64,000 nt of DNA from UBA685 sp049890215. Its GTDB lineage: Bacteria; Pseudomonadota; Alphaproteobacteria; Puniceispirillales; Puniceispirillaceae. Below the pieces are notes generated by a model, which was not told the DNA's origin, ran no database searches, and saw nothing but the letters and a program-made list of their open reading frames with translations. The translations under genes and the position numbers were made by a program. This document shows, one piece after another, positions 8,785 to 17,819 of this stretch. The DNA is taken from positions 1 through 64,000 of the forward strand of contig JBMHBX010000041.1 of the NCBI GenBank assembly GCA_049890215.1. Reading direction: 5' to 3'. The first letter of the stretch is position 1. Each line of letters opens with the position of its first letter.

Positions 8785-9189
8785 TTACTTCTTTTTACGG
8801 ACAAATAACTCAAGACGATGATCAACAAGCTCATATCCCATTTTTTCGGCGATATTACGCTTCATTTCCTCAAGTTCTTCATTGTAAAATTCGATCACTT
8901 CACCTGTTTCTATATCAACAAGATGTTCATGATGCTCGCCCGATTCTTCATAACGCGCACGGCCATCACCAAATTCAAGCCTTTCAATAACACCAGCTTC
9001 TTCTAGCAATTTGACTGTGCGGTAAACGGTAGCGATAGAGATGGTATTATCCACCTCTACTGAGCGGCGATACAAAAGATCAACATCCGGATGATCTTCG
9101 CTTTCTTCAATCACTTTTATCACCACCTGACGTTGCGCGGTCATGCGAATATTCTGAGAAAGGCATTTATTCAAAAGTGAGGCGGTCAT
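8785..9189 (-). CDS. fur: Fur family ferric uptake (or manganese) regulator
   Basis: 134 residues. The winged-helix DNA-binding half (RMTAQRQVVIKVI ... ISIATVYRTVKLLEEAG) is followed by the metal-binding half with EHHEHLVDIETGEVIEF. It matches the alphaproteobacterial Fur/Mur group rather than Zur or Irr. In this class the orthologue may sense manganese (Mur) or iron, and the sequence alone does not decide. It is first in a minus-strand run with panB and panC; the coupling may be only positional. A second Fur-family gene, irr, lies at 56032. Confidence 0.9.
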   Translation of the reverse strand: MTASLLNKCLSQNIRMTAQRQVVIKVIEESEDHPDVDLLYRRSVEVDNTISIATVYRTVKLLEEAGVIERLEFGDGRARYEESGEHHEHLVDIETGEVIEFYNEELEEMKRNIAEKMGYELVDHRLELFVRKKK

Positions 9190-9339
9190 ATATCTGCACT
9201 CTACTGGTTATGTATCTTGAAACTATAGACAATTCAGCAAAGAGATTCACCCCCTTTCTTGTTGCTTTTTGATAAAGCTGTGAGAGTATCAAATCTGAAT
9301 GGCTATTTGTTAGCTGGCCAAATTTGCTATTGGTATATT

Positions 9340-10257
9340 ATGTCAAAAACAGAACTTCCCATCACAAGGACACATAACCCGACACAAGGCATGTTATTGA
9401 TGGTTTGCGGCATGGCAATTTTGCCTGCGCTTGATGCTTGTGCAAAATGGCTTGGCCAGACATTACCTGCCTCACAGGTCTCTGCAGGCCGCTTCTTAAT
9501 ACAAATGAGCCTTCTTCTGCCGCTTTTATGGTATTTGGGATATCGGATAACAAAACACTCCTTTTCGCGCGGCGAGGCTGCCAGAGGATTTTGTCTTGCA
9601 ATGGCGACATGGTTGTTTTTCCTTGCCCTCAAATCATTGCCAATGGCAGAAGCCATCTCCATTTTTTTCATCGAGCCAATGGTTCTAACACTGCTTGCAT
9701 GGGTAATATTGGGTGAGCAAATCCGCATCAGACGCATTTCGGCAATTATTGTTGGGTTTGCAGGCGCAATCATTGTGATCCAACCTAGCTTTGATATTTT
9801 TGGCTGGCCTGCCTTATTGCCTCTTGGCACAGCTTTCTTTTTCGCACTCTACATGATTATCACAAGAGTCATCGCCCAGAAAAAACATCCTGTAGAATCA
9901 CAGATTTCCATGTCAGCTTATGCGCTGATTACCATAGTGATTCTTGCAATGTTGAATTCAGTGACCGGCATTGAGACATTATCATGGCGGATACCAACAA
10001 TGACAGAGGCAGGCATTATGATCCTGCTTGGTCTCGTGGCCACAACAGGTCATTTGATGGTTGTCTTTGCCCTGCAACGCGCTGATGCCGGACTTCTGGC
10101 ACCATTTCAATATCTGGAAGTGGTAACAGCCTCTTTGCTTGGCTATGCGATTTTTGGCGATATCCCAAGCAACACAACGATCGCAGGTGTGACCATCATT
10201 ATAGGCTCAGGTCTATACCTTATCAGCCGTGAACGCAAAGCAAGTCGGCGCGCATAA
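9340..10257 (+). CDS. DMT superfamily (EamA) transporter
   Basis: About ten hydrophobic helices arranged as two EamA repeats, 305 residues from ATG 9340. The second repeat ends in the typical IAGVTIIIGSGLYLISRE. Such proteins export or import amino acids, nucleotide metabolites or drugs; the substrate cannot be told from sequence. The frame is open to 9259, but the upstream part is polar and lacks family character. Divergent from fur, convergent with pssA. Confidence 0.85.
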   Translation: MSKTELPITRTHNPTQGMLLMVCGMAILPALDACAKWLGQTLPASQVSAGRFLIQMSLLLPLLWYLGYRITKHSFSRGEAARGFCLAMATWLFFLALKSLPMAEAISIFFIEPMVLTLLAWVILGEQIRIRRISAIIVGFAGAIIVIQPSFDIFGWPALLPLGTAFFFALYMIITRVIAQKKHPVESQISMSAYALITIVILAMLNSVTGIETLSWRIPTMTEAGIMILLGLVATTGHLMVVFALQRADAGLLAPFQYLEVVTASLLGYAIFGDIPSNTTIAGVTIIIGSGLYLISRERKASRRA

Positions 10258-10264
10258 CGTACCT

Positions 10265-11023
10265 TTATTTCTGTGCGAGAAATTTTGCTTTACGGCGCAA
10301 ATAAGCCGCCGTGGATAACGGAATCGTCAAAAGATAGATAGCCGATATTAATAAATAAGCTGCCCATGGCTGAGAGACGGCAGACGCAACCAACATTGCC
10401 ACAATGGCCAAAAATGGCAGTGCCAGACGAGAGGGAAACTTTATCGTCTTGCCGGTAAATGTTGGCAATGTGCAAACAGCACCAATGCCACATGTAACAA
10501 GCACAGCTGATACAAGCCATGCCTCCCTGATAAATGAAATGCCAAGATGAATATCAATCACAATTGGCGTCAGAACAAGCAAACCAGCCGCCGGGCTTGG
10601 CAGGCCTGTAAAGAAATCCTTGGCATATTCAGGCTTGTCAGGAATTTCAGAGTCAAAACGCGCCAGACGCAGAGCAATGCAAATAATGTAAAATAAAGCC
10701 GCAGCCCAAGCGATATTTCCCTGATCCTGTAGCGCCCATAAATACAAACATAAGCCCGGTATCACACCAAACACAACCACATCAGATAGGCTGTCAAGCG
10801 CAGCACCAAAGGCACTTGTCACACGCAAAAGCCGCGCTGTGCGCCCGTCAAGCGCATCAAAAATACCTGCCAGAACAATCAGCCCCACAACTGTTTGCCA
10901 TTGCCCGTCAAGCGCAAATCGCAAGGCTGTCAGCCCCGAAACCAACGCAGCGATGGTAATGATATTGGGTATCATCCAGCTTGTAGAGACTTGAATGCGG
11001 TTACGCTTTGTCATCGTGCGCAC
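10265..11023 (-). CDS. pssA: CDP-diacylglycerol-serine O-phosphatidyltransferase
   Basis: Makes phosphatidylserine from CDP-diacylglycerol and serine. The CDP-alcohol phosphotransferase signature is complete: DALDGRTAR followed by the G...D...D spacing (FGAALDSLSD). Several transmembrane helices. 252 residues from a GTG at 11023; the AGAGAGG behind it fits this GTG better than the ATG at 11014. It begins two bases after the psd stop, so the two genes are cotranscribed. Together they supply phosphatidylethanolamine. Confidence 0.95.
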   Translation of the reverse strand: MRTMTKRNRIQVSTSWMIPNIITIAALVSGLTALRFALDGQWQTVVGLIVLAGIFDALDGRTARLLRVTSAFGAALDSLSDVVVFGVIPGLCLYLWALQDQGNIAWAAALFYIICIALRLARFDSEIPDKPEYAKDFFTGLPSPAAGLLVLTPIVIDIHLGISFIREAWLVSAVLVTCGIGAVCTLPTFTGKTIKFPSRLALPFLAIVAMLVASAVSQPWAAYLLISAIYLLTIPLSTAAYLRRKAKFLAQK

Positions 11024-11024
11024 A

Positions 11025-11738
11025 CTACCTCTCTATGCTGCCAGATGGTTCTTGCTGGGTATTTGTCAAATCTGCAATAACAGTCTCACCTGCCACTGTG
11101 CGTTGCCCGACAAGAACCATGACATTCGTCTCTAGCGGCATCCAGATATCAACGCGCGACCCAAATCTGATAAGGCCAAAGACCTGACCCGGTGAGAGGG
11201 TATCACCCACTTTGGCGTGGCATAAAATGCGGCGGGCGACCAAACCTGCAATTTGCACAACTGCGATTTTTATATCTTTTTTCCCCGGCACTTCCATCGT
11301 CATTGCAAGACGTTCATTATCAGTGCTTGCTTTATCCAGACTGGCATTCACAAATTTGCCCTTGCGATACATGATATCTGTCACTGTGCCGGCTATGGGT
11401 GCACGATTTACATGGACATCAAAGACGTTCATGAAAATTGCGACACGGCGATATTTGCCGGCCGGCAAGTTCATCTCTGCTTCAGGCTCAGCTTCGCCAA
11501 TAGAGATAACACGCCCATCAGCTGGCGCAATAATCCATCCCTCTTTTTGAGGTATGGTACGCACAGGATTACGGAAAAAATAAATACACCACAATGTCAG
11601 AGGCACACCAATGGCATAGAACCAATTACCATGATAGCCAACCACCAACGTGACCGCCGCAAACGCAGCTATAAAAGGCCAACCGGCAGGATGGATAGGA
11701 ACAAATACTTCTTCACGAATGGCGCGATAGATATTCAT
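11025..11738 (-). CDS. psd: Phosphatidylserine decarboxylase proenzyme
   Basis: Converts phosphatidylserine to phosphatidylethanolamine. This is the short form found in alphaproteobacteria, 237 residues. The self-cleavage site that generates the pyruvoyl serine is the Gly-Ser in IRFGSRVDIW near the C terminus. VFDVHVNRAPI and IAPADGRV are family blocks, and a hydrophobic N-terminal segment anchors it to the membrane. First gene of the psd-pssA operon. Confidence 0.96.
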   Translation of the reverse strand: MNIYRAIREEVFVPIHPAGWPFIAAFAAVTLVVGYHGNWFYAIGVPLTLWCIYFFRNPVRTIPQKEGWIIAPADGRVISIGEAEPEAEMNLPAGKYRRVAIFMNVFDVHVNRAPIAGTVTDIMYRKGKFVNASLDKASTDNERLAMTMEVPGKKDIKIAVVQIAGLVARRILCHAKVGDTLSPGQVFGLIRFGSRVDIWMPLETNVMVLVGQRTVAGETVIADLTNTQQEPSGSIER

Positions 11739-11809
11739 TAAACTCTCTTGGTCTTGTTTTTCTGCGCTCGTTATATCGCAACAGGCCCCAAGAAGAAAGA
11801 CTTCAAGAC

Positions 11810-12742
11810 CTACTTTTCCAATAATCCGCGTGCGGCAAGTTCCTGACGCTTTTTTTCAAGCTCAGCCAGATGGAGCGTAACAGGTGCCTCTATGCCCTGC
11901 ACATAGGTGGTCAATGTGCCCTTTTGTTTTTGAGGCTCAACAGATAATTCGTCTTGATAGGATGAAGACACGCCCCCTGAATCACTGTCATGACCAGAAC
12001 CAAATGTGCCAAGCCCATCGGATATAGAGAAATCGGACGGCTGATGAGACGGCAAGTCACCTGCCATCTGCATTGCGCCCGTGTGAGGCATGATATCTGT
12101 CATCATATCCGAAGCAGAGTTAGTTAAATCAGCTTGCCCGTTGCCTTGCATTGTGATTTCTGCCTGCGGCATCGTGCCTGTTGGAAGCGCAAAACGAAAT
12201 TCATAAAGTTTTAACTCTTTTTTGCGACCTTGTGCAGCAAAGTCTGACTGAGTGCCATATAGCATGGCCATGAATTCACCGGTCAATTGTGTGCCAATCG
12301 CGCTCGCCTCTTGTTCCCATGGGCGCGCCTCCCATGGTGTGTCATCTATCAATCCTGATTTTTTGCCGCACCATTTTGCTGTGTAAAGCTTCTGCTTTTC
12401 CCCGTCACGCTTCACCGATTTTAATGATAGCTGATATCGTTGGCTGATGACTTGCGATATGTGCGTAACCTCATGCATCATTTGCATCACAGCGACATCA
12501 AAACCATTTACCAAACTAATGGCAAAATCATAATGATAATAGGCTGAGCGGAACAAACCTGGCCTGGTAGCCAGTTGGTCACGACTGATAGCGCGTGGCT
12601 GATTCACGCCAGAAACCTCAATAACCACCTTCAGTTTTTTGCGTTGTTTGGCGGTAAACAGACGGCTTTGTGCAAATTGCGCCCCAAGACGCAATAATTC
12701 TGCCTCAGCGCTTTGATGTTCAATGGCAACCACTTCAATCAT
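11810..12742 (-). CDS. Putative zincin-like metallopeptidase
   Basis: 310 residues, no exact family recognised. Residues 90-94 read HEVTH (MMHEVTHISQ), an HExxH zinc site at the end of a helix, and PWEQEA at 141-146 could supply the third ligand, as in zincin-like proteins that carry a downstream PWExEA. The N-terminal half is folded in character; from about residue 190 the chain is low-complexity, rich in Ser, Asp, Gln and Met, and ends with a short charged helix. No signal peptide, so probably cytoplasmic. AAAGGGC precedes ATG 12742. It overlaps the small upstream frame by eight bases. Confidence 0.6.
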   Translation of the reverse strand: MIEVVAIEHQSAEAELLRLGAQFAQSRLFTAKQRKKLKVVIEVSGVNQPRAISRDQLATRPGLFRSAYYHYDFAISLVNGFDVAVMQMMHEVTHISQVISQRYQLSLKSVKRDGEKQKLYTAKWCGKKSGLIDDTPWEARPWEQEASAIGTQLTGEFMAMLYGTQSDFAAQGRKKELKLYEFRFALPTGTMPQAEITMQGNGQADLTNSASDMMTDIMPHTGAMQMAGDLPSHQPSDFSISDGLGTFGSGHDSDSGGVSSSYQDELSVEPQKQKGTLTTYVQGIEAPVTLHLAELEKKRQELAARGLLEK

Positions 12743-12956
12743 GTAAAAGCCCTTTGCCCATCATCATCACCCATGCCATGTGAGCCTTTCCAACTTTACT
12801 GCCCATTGGCGGGCGTGATTCTAATAAAGTCCTGCCGATCTCAGCTATGATGACAGATGCCACCACATCACCTTTGTGCAAAACGACCATATCGCCTCTT
12901 TGTGATATGACCATAGAAATACAGAAAAAACCACCGACTTTTTGTTTAATCTCCAT
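12735..12956 (-). CDS. Small hypothetical protein, possibly coupled to the zincin gene
   Basis: A frame of about 73 residues from ATG 12956 (open to a TTG at 12983) that ends eight bases inside the metallopeptidase gene. It is moderately hydrophobic, Met-rich near the C terminus, with no known motif. The ATG has only an AAAGG placed too close to be a good ribosome site. The stop/start overlap argues for translational coupling, but a chance frame is possible. Confidence 0.35.
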   Translation of the reverse strand: MEIKQKVGGFFCISMVISQRGDMVVLHKGDVVASVIIAEIGRTLLESRPPMGSKVGKAHMAWVMMMGKGLLHD

Positions 12957-13147
12957 CACCTTTATGACATGTTCAGGCAACAAAAGTATAAACTTACCAG
13001 GCTATGAAATTTACTTTTTCTTAACTAAATGATTAAAATAGCGTAAATATAGTAGACAATTCAACGAAATTAGGCGACTTTTACGCTAGAATTTCGATGA
13101 TGGCAGAGCGCCTGTGCAGGACATGCCAGAAATGGGGAGATTGTTTG

Positions 13148-14296
13148 ATGAAGAATTTTAAGGGCCTATCAATGGTAGTGATTGGCTGTATGGCAGCGAG
13201 CTATGCATTTGCCGGTGGATTGCCGATTGACAAAGATGAGGCTGCCAAGCAGGGCGAATCGACCACTAGCGCTGCGGTGACTGAAATATCTGAGGCGCCT
13301 GCAAGCTCTGAGACATCTGCCTCTTCATCAACAGACGAAGCTGCTGCGGCAGACCAGAATAACCAAGCCCAGGCAAGTGAGTCTTCAGGTGGTTTTATTG
13401 CTATTGAAGATGACCCATTGGTCGTTGATGTATCAGCCATCATGGATGATGACGGCATGGGCAATATCCAGGTGCAGTGGCAGATATCAGATAATAACGC
13501 TTCATGGCGCAATCTGTCTGGTGTGATTCAGCAATCATTCACGCCAAGAGAAGAGCATGTAGGCAAAAGATTGCGCGTGCAAATTTCATATGTAGATGGT
13601 CAGGGCAATCTTGAGACCATCATCAGCCCTGCCTCTGAGCCAGTGCAAAATGTGAATGACCGCCCGTCAGGGTCTCCTCTTCTGACAGGTAATGCACGTG
13701 AAGATGATGCTCTGGTTGTCGATACAAGCCTTGTGGCTGATGAAGATGGGATTGGCAATTTTGACATTATCTGGCAACGGTCAAGTACAAAGACTGACTG
13801 GCAGGCATTTCCGGAAGCTGTTGGTGATGTACTTCGCCTGACGCAAAGCCATGTTGGCTATAGCTATCGCGCGGTTATGTCTTATGTCGATTCTCATAAT
13901 ACCAGAGAGATTTTGATGACAAACCCGTCTGAGACTGTTGAGAATGTTGATGATCCGGTTGAAGGTGAAGTCACTATCACTGGTGATGCCAGTGAAGGTG
14001 CAACATTAAAGTCGCAATCTTTGGGCCTGTCAGATGAAGATGGCATTGCAAGCTTGTCTATTACATGGGAATCATCCAAAGATGGGCGTTCATGGCGTGC
14101 TATTGAATCAACGTCACAATCACGCTCTTTATATCTTGGCCAAAGCCTTGTCGGACAGCAAGTGCGTGCAAGAGCCAGCGTTGTTGACAGCTTCGGCGTT
14201 GAGACAATCATTTACAGCCAGGCAACAAACACAGTCAAAAATGTGAACAATAAGCCTGAAGGTAAGATTTTCGTGCGCCGCGTTGGCAATAGCTAA
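13148..14296 (+). CDS. Exported protein with three Ig-like repeats
   Basis: 382 residues from ATG 13148, where a Sec signal peptide starts (cleavage after ...SYAFA, about residue 22). A Ser/Ala/Glu-rich linker follows, then three repeats of about 95 residues. Each carries D(E/D)DG(I/M)(G/A)N or a variant, a core W-(Q/E) strand, W-R or W-Q about ten residues later, and a V-N-D/N linker (NVNDRPSG, NVDDPVEG, NVNNKPEG). This module is common in giant repeat adhesins of marine bacteria. Here it stands in a short protein with no secretion C terminus, so it is probably periplasmic or surface-bound. An in-frame ATG at 13097 would bury the signal peptide and was rejected. Confidence 0.75.
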   Translation: MKNFKGLSMVVIGCMAASYAFAGGLPIDKDEAAKQGESTTSAAVTEISEAPASSETSASSSTDEAAAADQNNQAQASESSGGFIAIEDDPLVVDVSAIMDDDGMGNIQVQWQISDNNASWRNLSGVIQQSFTPREEHVGKRLRVQISYVDGQGNLETIISPASEPVQNVNDRPSGSPLLTGNAREDDALVVDTSLVADEDGIGNFDIIWQRSSTKTDWQAFPEAVGDVLRLTQSHVGYSYRAVMSYVDSHNTREILMTNPSETVENVDDPVEGEVTITGDASEGATLKSQSLGLSDEDGIASLSITWESSKDGRSWRAIESTSQSRSLYLGQSLVGQQVRARASVVDSFGVETIIYSQATNTVKNVNNKPEGKIFVRRVGNS

Positions 14297-14301
14297 ACTG
14301 C

Positions 14302-15480
14302 TTACCGCCCGGCGGTCACAGATGAAATAAATGAAGGGATTTTTTCTTTGAACGGGAAAAACCCCTTTTTCGCATGTGGCCAGCAAAGATGATCATAAAC
14401 GCGCATGATTTCGGTTATTGGCAGCGTGTTATGCGACAGGAAATCATGCCAATAGCCAACCGGCTGATAAGCCATCACAATATGATCTGCCTGATAATCT
14501 GATTTGGCTTGCGCAAATATTTGTGACAAACCATCTTGTCCGTCATTTGCCTGAACAGGCGCATAAGATGGCACCTTATAATAAGCCTTGGCTCGATTTA
14601 CGCCATCTGCAAGCGCCTTTTCATCATCTCTCATTACAGATGTTGCTCTGTTGGGAATCAAATCAGATGACAAGCTTGCAACCGCGACTGGTTTATGTGG
14701 CAAGGTCAGGCTTTCACTGTGACAATCTTCTGGCGTTAGAATCAATAACGGCCTTGTGCCTGTTGCCGACAAAGGTGGCCGTACCGTCATAGCAGGTGGG
14801 TTTTCCGGCCCGTCAATGGCCGTCACGTCTTCTTGTAACAGGCCATAAGGGGTATGACGGCCATTGGTAAATTGCGCAATATTATCTGCACGGGCGGCGT
14901 AAGCTTTGCCTCTTGTTTGCAATCCTGCCACCCAACGCCACCCAAGTGTATTTGACGCAGGATCGCCGTCACTTAGATGATGCATAAAAAACGCAGCCCC
15001 TGATTGCCATGGCAGGCCAAGAGTGTGAATCCAGATAGAGGCAAACCACATTCTGGAATGATTATGTAAATAATTGGTCTCTATCAATTCGCGATGCCAG
15101 TCATTAAAGCATGGGATATCTGTTGTCCCTGTCAATGCCGCTTGAAGGAATGCGCTATCCTTGGGGCCTTTTGTCAACCAAGCGCGATAATCAGACCACA
15201 AGCCTGGCCGCATTTCCAGCCACCCTTTCCAATAAGTCCGCCAGAATACTTCCTGAATAAATTTTTCAGATGACGCAAAGCGATGATGTGAAAGCGTTGC
15301 CTTTATCACTTCTTCTTCACACAAGGTGCGCCGCCTTAGCGCAGGCGACAGGCCTGAGACGTGATTATGTGCCCCCTGCCCATAATCATAATTGCGTCTT
15401 TTGGCATAATGGCTGCCGGCATCTGGTAAGAAAGCCTCTAATCTGGCAAGTGCCTCTTGCCTTGCGACTGCAAATCTCAT
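14302..15480 (-). CDS. Photolyase/cryptochrome-like FAD-binding protein, reversed domain order
   Basis: Residues 70-210 match the helical FAD-binding domain of photolyases and cryptochromes: HNHSRMWFASIW at 139-150 and DGDPASNTLGWRWVAG at 171-186, followed by the ADNI and TNGRH motifs. In standard photolyases this domain is C-terminal to an alpha/beta antenna domain. Here it comes first and is followed by about 150 residues with strand-like segments (LLILTPED, VAVASL, HIVMAYQPVG) that look like a small Rossmann-type domain. 392 residues in total. Light-driven DNA repair or light sensing is likely; which one is not decided. Convergent with the Ig-repeat gene, five bases apart. Confidence 0.75.
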   Translation of the reverse strand: MRFAVARQEALARLEAFLPDAGSHYAKRRNYDYGQGAHNHVSGLSPALRRRTLCEEEVIKATLSHHRFASSEKFIQEVFWRTYWKGWLEMRPGLWSDYRAWLTKGPKDSAFLQAALTGTTDIPCFNDWHRELIETNYLHNHSRMWFASIWIHTLGLPWQSGAAFFMHHLSDGDPASNTLGWRWVAGLQTRGKAYAARADNIAQFTNGRHTPYGLLQEDVTAIDGPENPPAMTVRPPLSATGTRPLLILTPEDCHSESLTLPHKPVAVASLSSDLIPNRATSVMRDDEKALADGVNRAKAYYKVPSYAPVQANDGQDGLSQIFAQAKSDYQADHIVMAYQPVGYWHDFLSHNTLPITEIMRVYDHLCWPHAKKGFFPFKEKIPSFISSVTAGR

Positions 15481-15733
15481 CTTTTATCCTTTTCATCTTC
15501 TCAGGCAGCGGAATATCTCTTATACGACAGCTGAATGAAAACCGTCACAAAGATGATAAAATAACGCTTGGGCAAAAGGATAAACTCTGCTTATACTGTA
15601 TCTTGTATGCAGTATATGATGACTACCACAAGTTATAGCATCCCCGCATCATTGATGCCGCCACTGTGTACATGTGTCACCTTCCAGAAATACCAGCCTG
15701 TCTACACTTGCTTTTTGAAGGAGTTTTTTTGCT

Positions 15734-16024
15734 ATGCCTCCGATTGATCCCACCATTGGCAAGATGGGTGCCATCATCCCTTTCGCACCACGAAGTGATG
15801 AGACACCTGCCGAAGAAATCTCAACCATTGTGGCGATTGTCGCTGTTACCTTGCGCCATGACCATGACGAAACACCTGATAGCCGGCTTGCCGACCTGAT
15901 TGAACAATCTGGCGAGGCAGATATTTTGGATATTCAAGATGCCTGCGCTGACCTTGCACAAGCAGATATGGCGGTCATTGATATGCCGTCTGCGGCAAAT
16001 GATAATGGCATTGTCAAAAGTTAA
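15734..16024 (+). CDS. Small acidic hypothetical protein
   Basis: 96 residues, not recognised. GAAGGAG lies about 11 bases before ATG 15734, so translation is likely. The protein is acidic, without membrane segments or cysteines; the second half (LADLIEQSGEADILDIQDACADL) looks helical. It is 45 bases upstream of the AEC transporter and may share its transcript. A competing frame (15666-15899) has no ribosome site. Confidence 0.6.
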   Translation: MPPIDPTIGKMGAIIPFAPRSDETPAEEISTIVAIVAVTLRHDHDETPDSRLADLIEQSGEADILDIQDACADLAQADMAVIDMPSAANDNGIVKS

Positions 16025-16069
16025 ATAACTTCTTTGAACAAACTGGCTAATCAGATTATATGATGAGCT

Positions 16070-17005
16070 ATGTTTGATGTTCTGAATTTAACCATTCCCT
16101 TTTTTGGCGTGATTGCGCTTGGCACTTTTTCTCGCGCGATTGGCTTTTTTGACGCTGATATGGGGCTAAAGCTGGCACGATTTGCTTTTTATTTTATCTT
16201 GCCCCCCTTTTTATTTTTATCGATCATCGCAGCACCGGTAGAAGAGCTATTTACCATCGGCTTTCTTATTCGTTATGAGATTGCCACTATCACCATGTTG
16301 CTTGTTACAGGCATTGCCTCTGCCTATCTATTTGGGTTTGGCGGGATAAAAAGAGGACTTTACGGTCTTAATGCTGCCTATCCGAATGTTGGCTATATTG
16401 GGGTGCCCTTATGCATTATGGCATTTGGTAATGAGGCGGTCTTGCCACTTGCCATGATTTTATCAATTGATACGATCGTCTTGCTCATTTGCACGGCGCT
16501 TTTTATAACCTCAGATAAAGACGGCGCCCTTGTGGAATCGTTATGGCATACAGCAAAGCAATTGATACAGAACCCTCTTATCCTATCTGCCATAACAGGC
16601 ATTGCCTGGGCCTATAGCGGTCTGCCTGTGCCGCAATTAGCTGACCGTTTTCTATCAATGTTATCTGGCGCTGCGGCGCCATCAGCCCTGTTTGCCCTCG
16701 GCATCACCTTGTATGACAGCAAGCTAAAACAACAAAGAGCAGAGATTAGCCTATTATGCCTGCTAAAGCTGTTTGTTCATCCATTGCTTATGGCACTTTT
16801 ATTTATAGGATGGCCTGGCATGGATAAGATTTGGGTGCAAACGGCCATATTATCAGCGGCTCTTCCTATCGCTGCCAATGTGTTTGCCATGTCACAATAT
16901 TATCAAAGCTATAGCGAACAAACCGCCGGCGCCATCATGCTTAGCACTGTGATTGCAAGCGTGACAACACCGGCGGTTTTGTTTCTATTATATCATTTTG
17001 TCTAA
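16070..17005 (+). CDS. AEC family transporter
   Basis: 311 residues, about ten transmembrane helices in two halves, of the auxin efflux carrier (bile/arsenite/riboflavin fold) family. NAAYPNVGYIGVPL with the conserved Asn and Gly residues, and the C-terminal ALPIAANVFAMSQYY block, are characteristic. Bacterial members export or import organic acids such as malate or malonate; the substrate here is unknown. Convergent with bioY. Confidence 0.85.
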   Translation: MFDVLNLTIPFFGVIALGTFSRAIGFFDADMGLKLARFAFYFILPPFLFLSIIAAPVEELFTIGFLIRYEIATITMLLVTGIASAYLFGFGGIKRGLYGLNAAYPNVGYIGVPLCIMAFGNEAVLPLAMILSIDTIVLLICTALFITSDKDGALVESLWHTAKQLIQNPLILSAITGIAWAYSGLPVPQLADRFLSMLSGAAAPSALFALGITLYDSKLKQQRAEISLLCLLKLFVHPLLMALLFIGWPGMDKIWVQTAILSAALPIAANVFAMSQYYQSYSEQTAGAIMLSTVIASVTTPAVLFLLYHFV

Positions 17006-17037
17006 TGCGGACCTTGTGGAGATCTGCATAGACAGAT

Positions 17038-17634
17038 TTATGATTTTGGCAGCATTTTCCATGCAACAGGCAGCAAAATCGTGGCAATCACAATTTTCAG
17101 AAGGTCACCATAAATAAATGGTGCCAGACCAAATTGAATGGCCTTATCAAAACTGCCGACAATAGATGATAACCATGTCACGCCAAAAGCATAGATAATG
17201 ACATTTCCTAAGATCATGGCCATCGCTGTTGTTACATAGCTTTTGCCCCAGCCTTTTTCAGCCATCATCCCAACGACAAAAGCTGAGACAGCAAAGCCAA
17301 ACAGATAGCCGCCTGTAGGCCCTGCCATATAAGCAAGACCAGCACCACCTGCAAATACAGGCAGCCCCATAGCACCTTGGGCAAGGTAAGCCAGGATTGT
17401 TGCAAAACCAAGGCGTGAGCCGAAAGTCATGCCGATAAGAAGGACAAGCATTGTCTGCATAGTGACAGGCACAGGATAAAAAGGCACTTTGATATGAGCC
17501 GATAAAGCAAGCAAAATAGAGCCGCCAATAACCAGAGCCACCTTATTTGCGGTGGTAAGGCCGCTATCTGATGCGCGACTTGACGCAAAGCTATGCAATA
17601 AAGGCAAAGCGTTATTCTGTGATTGATTTGTCAT
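17038..17634 (-). CDS. bioY: Biotin transporter BioY (S component)
   Basis: 198 residues with six hydrophobic helices; the signature KVPFYPVPVTMQTM and GGYLFGF are typical of BioY. BioY binds biotin in the membrane and works alone or with an ECF energising module; no bioM/bioN is next to it. AAGGAG is nine bases before ATG 17634. A BioR or BirA operator was searched for by eye in 17635-17819 and not found. Confidence 0.93.
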   Translation of the reverse strand: MTNQSQNNALPLLHSFASSRASDSGLTTANKVALVIGGSILLALSAHIKVPFYPVPVTMQTMLVLLIGMTFGSRLGFATILAYLAQGAMGLPVFAGGAGLAYMAGPTGGYLFGFAVSAFVVGMMAEKGWGKSYVTTAMAMILGNVIIYAFGVTWLSSIVGSFDKAIQFGLAPFIYGDLLKIVIATILLPVAWKMLPKS

Positions 17635-17819
17635 AAAGAGTCACTCCTTCATCTGACAACAAATTACTTTGAAAAATTGTTTATCCCACCCCTTTGATGG
17701 ATATCTTTCCAAAATATAGCAATGACGTAAAATTCTTCAACAAAAATGCGGCGTTTTTGCTATATAGTTGGACCATGATGTCTTATATCCAAGATGTCAA
17801 ACGAGCCGCATAAGAAAGT

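Noticed and set aside
17635..17819. Biotin operator or purine riboswitch between bioY and the NCS2 gene
   Set aside because: No BioR/BirA palindrome and no conserved purine aptamer core could be found by eye.
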